In this document: piece by piece, positions 58,344 through 64,000 of the stretch
Numbering within the stretch: the stretch's first letter is position 1
Layout: every line of letters begins with the position of its first letter
Source: Chytridium lagenaria
Lineage: Eukaryota; Chytridiomycota; Chytridiomycetes; Chytridiales; Chytridiaceae
NCBI GenBank assembly: GCA_025449115.1
Contig: JAHLKC010000021.1
Coordinates: forward strand, 62,001-126,000
Length of the DNA: 64,000 nucleotides
Reading direction: 5' to 3'
Notes under the pieces: model-generated
Database searches by the model: none
What the model saw: the letters and a program-made list of their open reading frames with translations, nothing else
Told to the model about the DNA's origin: nothing
Translations under genes and position numbers: made by a program

Positions 58344-58592
58344 GACTGAAGGCTGATTGCTTTTGGAAAAATGAATGCTTTTTGACAATTCTAATTTGAA
58401 ATTTGACTCTTTCAACGTGATGTACATTAAAATTAAAGTTAACAAGAAAATTAACAAAAGAATAGTGATAGAACCAGAGAAGTAGATTGAATCGACTTTA
58501 GAAAACACAAATAACGTAGACGTTCAAAACATTTTTTTCATTAGAAGGATGGAAGAGGGCGAGCGAGGCTACAATTAAAAGTTCGCATCTTT

Positions 58593-60562
<1,970 letters not shown>

Positions 60563-61093
60563 TCCTGCGATTAAAGATGATAGAATGGAAGGGATGTGAA
60601 GAAAGCTCAGAGGCCTGTGTGAGCTATGTCGTCAAGTGCGATGCAGGTGAACGAGTTTATTTAGCTGAGAAGAGAATTATTCGGCGATTGGTGCTACCTA
60701 CATATAAATATCAAGGATGAACGGATCACAACCCAGCCTCGAGCTTAAAAACTTTCATGGAATCCACACTGAACATAACCATAAAAAAAAAAAGAGGAAA
60801 GTAAAAAAAAAAAATAAAAAGTTGAAGGTAAAGACAGGTATTCCCCATATCATCGCCACATTCTAAAAAAAGACATCATCTGTGAACAGGAAGAGACAAG
60901 GGAAGGAAGAGCACAGGAAAGAGGTAAACAACCGTATAAAAAGAAATAGAGGGGTGAAGGGGCAATATTTTCAAAAGATCGTCATTAATACGCCCCAATA
61001 GATTAGCAACATTCACAGTAAAAACGCGAAGTGCAATTGAAGCCCAAAACATAAAAAAAAGAACACTTTCAACACGCACAACATGGAATGTAA
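60563..61093. other. Gene-free gap with A-rich tracts between CaMK and FET genes
   Basis: About 530 bp with no supportable gene. Long A/G runs lie at 60780-60835, near the probable end of the FET transcript (which runs leftwards) and the CaMK promoter. No conserved ORF was recognised. Confidence 0.4.
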
Positions 61094-62955
61094 TCAATAG
61101 GGTCTATCCCTTCTATCCCTGCGCATATCACCGGCATCATCCCTCCGTCTATCACCATAACTTCTGTGATCATCGTACCCACCACCTCCTCCTCTGCCAC
61201 CGCCACCACCTCCACTTCCACCACCGCCACTACTTTCAGGTTTAGGTGTTTGACACTTATTGCACTCAAATCTTCTTGCAAAGTTCACATTGTTGCAGTT
61301 GCTAAAGATAGTTGAGGGCCAGTTAACAAACGGTAACAGAAAAAGTAGAAACTCTAATAAAAAGACACAGATATCAAATTAAATTCAATACTTACGGGCA
61401 AGGCCAATCCCCATCTCTGCCACTAGGCAAACCCCCACGCCCGCCACCTCCGCTTGCTCCACCTCGAGATCCAAAGCGGCTTCCAGAATCACCACCAGTA
61501 CCACCTCCACCAGCATCCGCAGGCTTAGGTGTATGACACCGATTACATTCCATTCGCTTCGCAAAATTGACATTGCTACAACTACGTCGTCACAAAATGA
61601 CATTAGTAACAGTCACAAGAAGGGACGAGCACAGACTAATTTACGAGAACAAAGTTTAAACTTACGAGGGACACGGCCAGTCACCAGGAGCACCTCCAGG
61701 TCCACCACTACCGCCTCCTCCAAATCCACCTCCACCTCCTCCAAATCCACCGCCACCACGTCCTCCTCCGCGTCCACCACCAAACCCACCCCGCCCACCT
61801 CCTCCTCCACCAAATCCGCCACCTCCAGCCCCAAATTTAGCCGCTCCAGATGGTGCGTCGGCCCTTACAACAGTGATATTGCCACCACGAGGAAAAGGTT
61901 TACCTGAAAATATTGTGTTAAAGATGAATGCCCGCCTAACCCATTTATCAAAAGCATACCATTGAAACAATCAATCGCGGCTTGTGCAGCTGGAGGGTCC
62001 TCATATGAAACGGTCGCGTCACCTTTTGGAACCCCAGTGACCTTATCTCTGTATATCCAGATTTTGGGACCAGGTGGCCGCAGCTTCTTGTCCGTCTACA
62101 AAGGGAACAGTATTAGTACCAAAAAATAATGCAGGCATTGCTTTGCAATAGCTATGAAGTGATAGTAAATGTTTCTACCTTGATGACGCCGATACTTTTA
62201 AAGTGTTCAATAAGCTCTTCATCCGTCACAGTCATTGGTAGCCCTGAAATATAAATTGAGTCCTCACTCTTCCCCTCCGGAACTATGGGTCCACTCGGTT
62301 TTGTACTTGTCGCCGAACTCCCTAAGCTTCTCCCACCACCACCTCGCCCGTAATCGCCTCCACTCCCAATCCGGTAGCTATCTCCACGACTATTGCTACT
62401 CCCTCCACCCCCACTCCCACTCCCACTCCCACTCCCACCTCCACTCATGGCATCAATCTCTGCCTGCGAGTACCCGCTCCGAAGAAGCGCCTTACGATCA
62501 AGAGCGGGTGCGGGCGATGCTGCGGCGGTGGTGTCGGAGGTTGGAGCTGTACCGCTGCCGGATGCGTCCTTGTTTTGGTCGTCTGCATTCAGTTGCATGC
62601 AGGGCCGCGTTGGATATCGAGGTAACGTTAGCGACATGGTTACAAGTCCTCACAGAAACCAAAACACCTCTATGAAGAGAATGCTTTGTCCAAATAGTAC
62701 AACATAACTGTCCTCACAAGCAGATGAGTTTAAAACTGCCCCCAATCCCATGGTGGACTTCAAGCTTACAAAAGACAACAGAACAAAATCTTCATCGCAC
62801 TTACAATACTGCTGATACTGCATCTGATAATAGTACTGGTAATAGGCTGCATAGTCTGCCGAGTTGTAACCTGCTTGCGTGGCTGCGGCATCGGCTCCAG
62901 CTGTCCCTGCAGCCGCGGCGCTTGCAGCTGCAGCTTCATGTTGGTTGTCCGACAT
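61094..62955 (-). CDS. FET-like RNA-binding protein: RRM, RGG/Gly-rich, two RanBP2 zinc fingers
   Basis: RNA-binding protein with the parts of the FUS/EWS/TAF15 family. Start [20 protein letters not shown] at 62955 leads into an Ala/Tyr/Gln-rich stretch ([18 protein letters not shown], about 62860-62805), which is prion-like. After an Asp/Ser region with [17 protein letters not shown] (about 62500) and a Gly/Ser tract, the RRM has [20 protein letters not shown] (about 62260) as RNP2 and [17 protein letters not shown] (about 61910) near its end. A long GGFGGG-type tract follows, then finger 1 [21 protein letters not shown]..., and finger 2 [21 protein letters not shown]... . Each fits W-x-C-x2-C-x3-N-x6-C-x2-C. 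The end RDRRDRPY is RG/RD-rich, stop at 61094. Animal FET proteins have one such finger. A TAF15-like role is possible but not shown. Confidence 0.9.
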
Positions 62956-64000
62956 TAACGATTTCGTTGGTTTGAATTTTTTCTTCTTTTCTGAAGATGA
63001 CTTTTTTGGGAACGCTCTTGCTCTTGAAATAAGTATCTCGAGAGAATAGAAGCGTAGCAACAGAGAATGTATCTATTTATGCGATTGCGGAAGTAGTCTA
63101 TTAATGAAATAAAGGTTGTGCAGAAAATGAGCGGACCAAAGCAGTGCAGACGCCTAGCGTTATGTGTAAAGAAATGGTGAAGTTAAATTTTAGTTTGCCA
63201 CGTTATATAACTAAGGAAATACATGGAGATTGATGGACCATAAGGGATGCAGAAAAGGCCAATACTTTCCCCACGCAATTTATTATTTAAGTTACGGGAA
63301 AGTGCGAGTTAATACGTCCAATATCCACGAACGACAAATTCTGATGAATTAGAAATAGAGATACTCAATAATAATAAAGGTAACTCGTTTAAATTAGTGA
63401 GGTACTTAGCGAAAACGAGCACACTTCAGTGCTCTTTAAGCACACCAGTTCTCCTAAAGCTTTTCTCTACCTATTAATAATTAGCCCTTTATTAACGCGT
63501 TTACCTCGAAAACTTGACCAAAGTAAGGACTTCTTATATACTATGTGCACATAGATAAAACATATGAAAACAGTTCCAAATTTTGGGTAGTATTATTGAT
63601 ACACAAACCTTCTCCAATCACTAACCCCACCCTCTTTATCCAAGTCTGGCAATCAGCTGTGTCATTTGCTTGTTTTTGTAATCCCATGGCATCACTTCAT
63701 CACAGTTCCCTTCAATCGTCTAACTCTGTTAGAGACTCTATTTATATTGAACTGGCATGAAAGAGTTCTACCCATATATTCCATGAAATTACATATGCGG
63801 CTCTCATTTGAAAATTACAGACTTGCATGGTTTGGCAGTAAGGTGTTTAGTTAAGGTATTGCACTCCCGCAGAGTACATTCTAAAGCGTGCTATGTTGAC
63901 TTGGGGTCAGGGAAATGGCAGTAGACTCTTGCCTTTGCAAGTTCTTTCTTTATTACATCATGTGATCTTCTCTTGACCCATCCCTCCCTACCTAGCTTTG
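62956..64000. other. Gene-free right edge of the window
   Basis: About 1 kb beyond the FET start with no supportable gene. It should contain the FET promoter close to 62956. The longest open stretch here (63545-63760, plus) looks like chance: it lacks domains, and the AT-rich composition is noncoding-like. Nothing else was recognised up to the window end. Confidence 0.4.

Noticed and set aside
61500..61910. Plus-strand Thr/Ser-rich ORF opposite the Gly tract
   Set aside because: It is the antisense shadow of GGN codon repeats in the FET-like gene, which has RRM and zinc fingers supporting the minus strand.

Overview
The window reads as a piece of a compact, intron-rich nuclear genome from an early-diverging, probably zoosporic fungus (chytrid- or blastocladiomycete-like). 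Two lines of evidence conflict with ordinary yeasts and moulds yet fit a flagellated fungus. A STE12/SteA transcription factor, a family known only from fungi, lies at about 8.8-10.6 kb. Cilium genes are also present: BBS7 of the BBSome (about 4.8-8.0 kb), an EFHB/CFAP21-type microtubule inner protein (about 26.5-28.4 kb) and IFT25/HSPB11 (about 51.0-51.7 kb). A CNBD2-like protein (about 34.4-36.9 kb) may belong with them. Genes most fungi lack are also here: a DNA-PKcs kinase at the left edge and a C2CD5/CDP138 orthologue at 12.7-16.5 kb. The species cannot be named from the sequence alone. I found no mobile element, CRISPR array, rRNA or tRNA that I could support.

Layout. 1-4.7 kb: C-terminal third of DNA-PKcs (+). 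4.8-8.0: BBS7 (-). 8.0-8.8: AT-rich bidirectional promoter. 8.8-10.6: STE12 (+). 10.8-12.0: GPN3 (+). 12.1-12.7: DPH4 (-). 12.7-16.5: C2CD5 (+). 16.8-17.8: LYAR (-). 18.2-18.8: RPL38 (+). 19.0-19.6: TFIIIC subunit 6 (-). 19.6-21.1: cytosolic TrpRS (+). 21.2-23.6: bromodomain/ankyrin protein (+). 23.7-26.5: oligopeptidase B (+). 26.5-28.4: EFHB (-). 28.6-30.4: HIS7 (+). 30.7-34.3: CaMKK-type kinase (-). 34.4-36.9: tandem cyclic-nucleotide-binding protein (-). 37.6-40.7: MLH3 (+). 40.7-41.2: DUF4604 protein (-). 41.3-44.5: PP4R3 (-). 45.0-49.0: RA-PH protein (+). 49.6-50.8: peroxisomal carrier (+). 51.0-51.7: IFT25 (-). 51.9-52.9: FCF1 (-). 52.9-53.1: 52-residue membrane protein (+). 53.3-55.5: ankyrin membrane protein (+). 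55.6-57.0: DHHC palmitoyltransferase (-). 57.6-58.3: glyoxalase I (-). 58.6-60.6: CaMK (-). 61.1-63.0: FET-like RNA-binding protein (-). 63.0-64.0: no gene seen.

Genes are packed tightly: WRS1 and the TFIIIC subunit start 28 bp apart, WRS1 and the bromodomain gene are 47 bp apart, and MLH3 ends 46 bp from its neighbour. Introns are short (about 40-200 nt, GT...AG). There are no operons. Shared themes are divergent promoters, cilium genes, and a CaMKK/CaMK kinase pair about 25 kb apart.

An important caveat is that many conserved genes, including essential single-copy ones such as RPL38, WRS1, HIS7 and GPN-neighbour STE12, are broken by single-base shifts, mostly at short homopolymers, with homology resuming at once in another frame. 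I interpret these as base-calling indels in the assembly, not pseudogenes. Gene spans below are therefore given from first to last supported codon across introns and these shifts, and exon-level boundaries are approximate.
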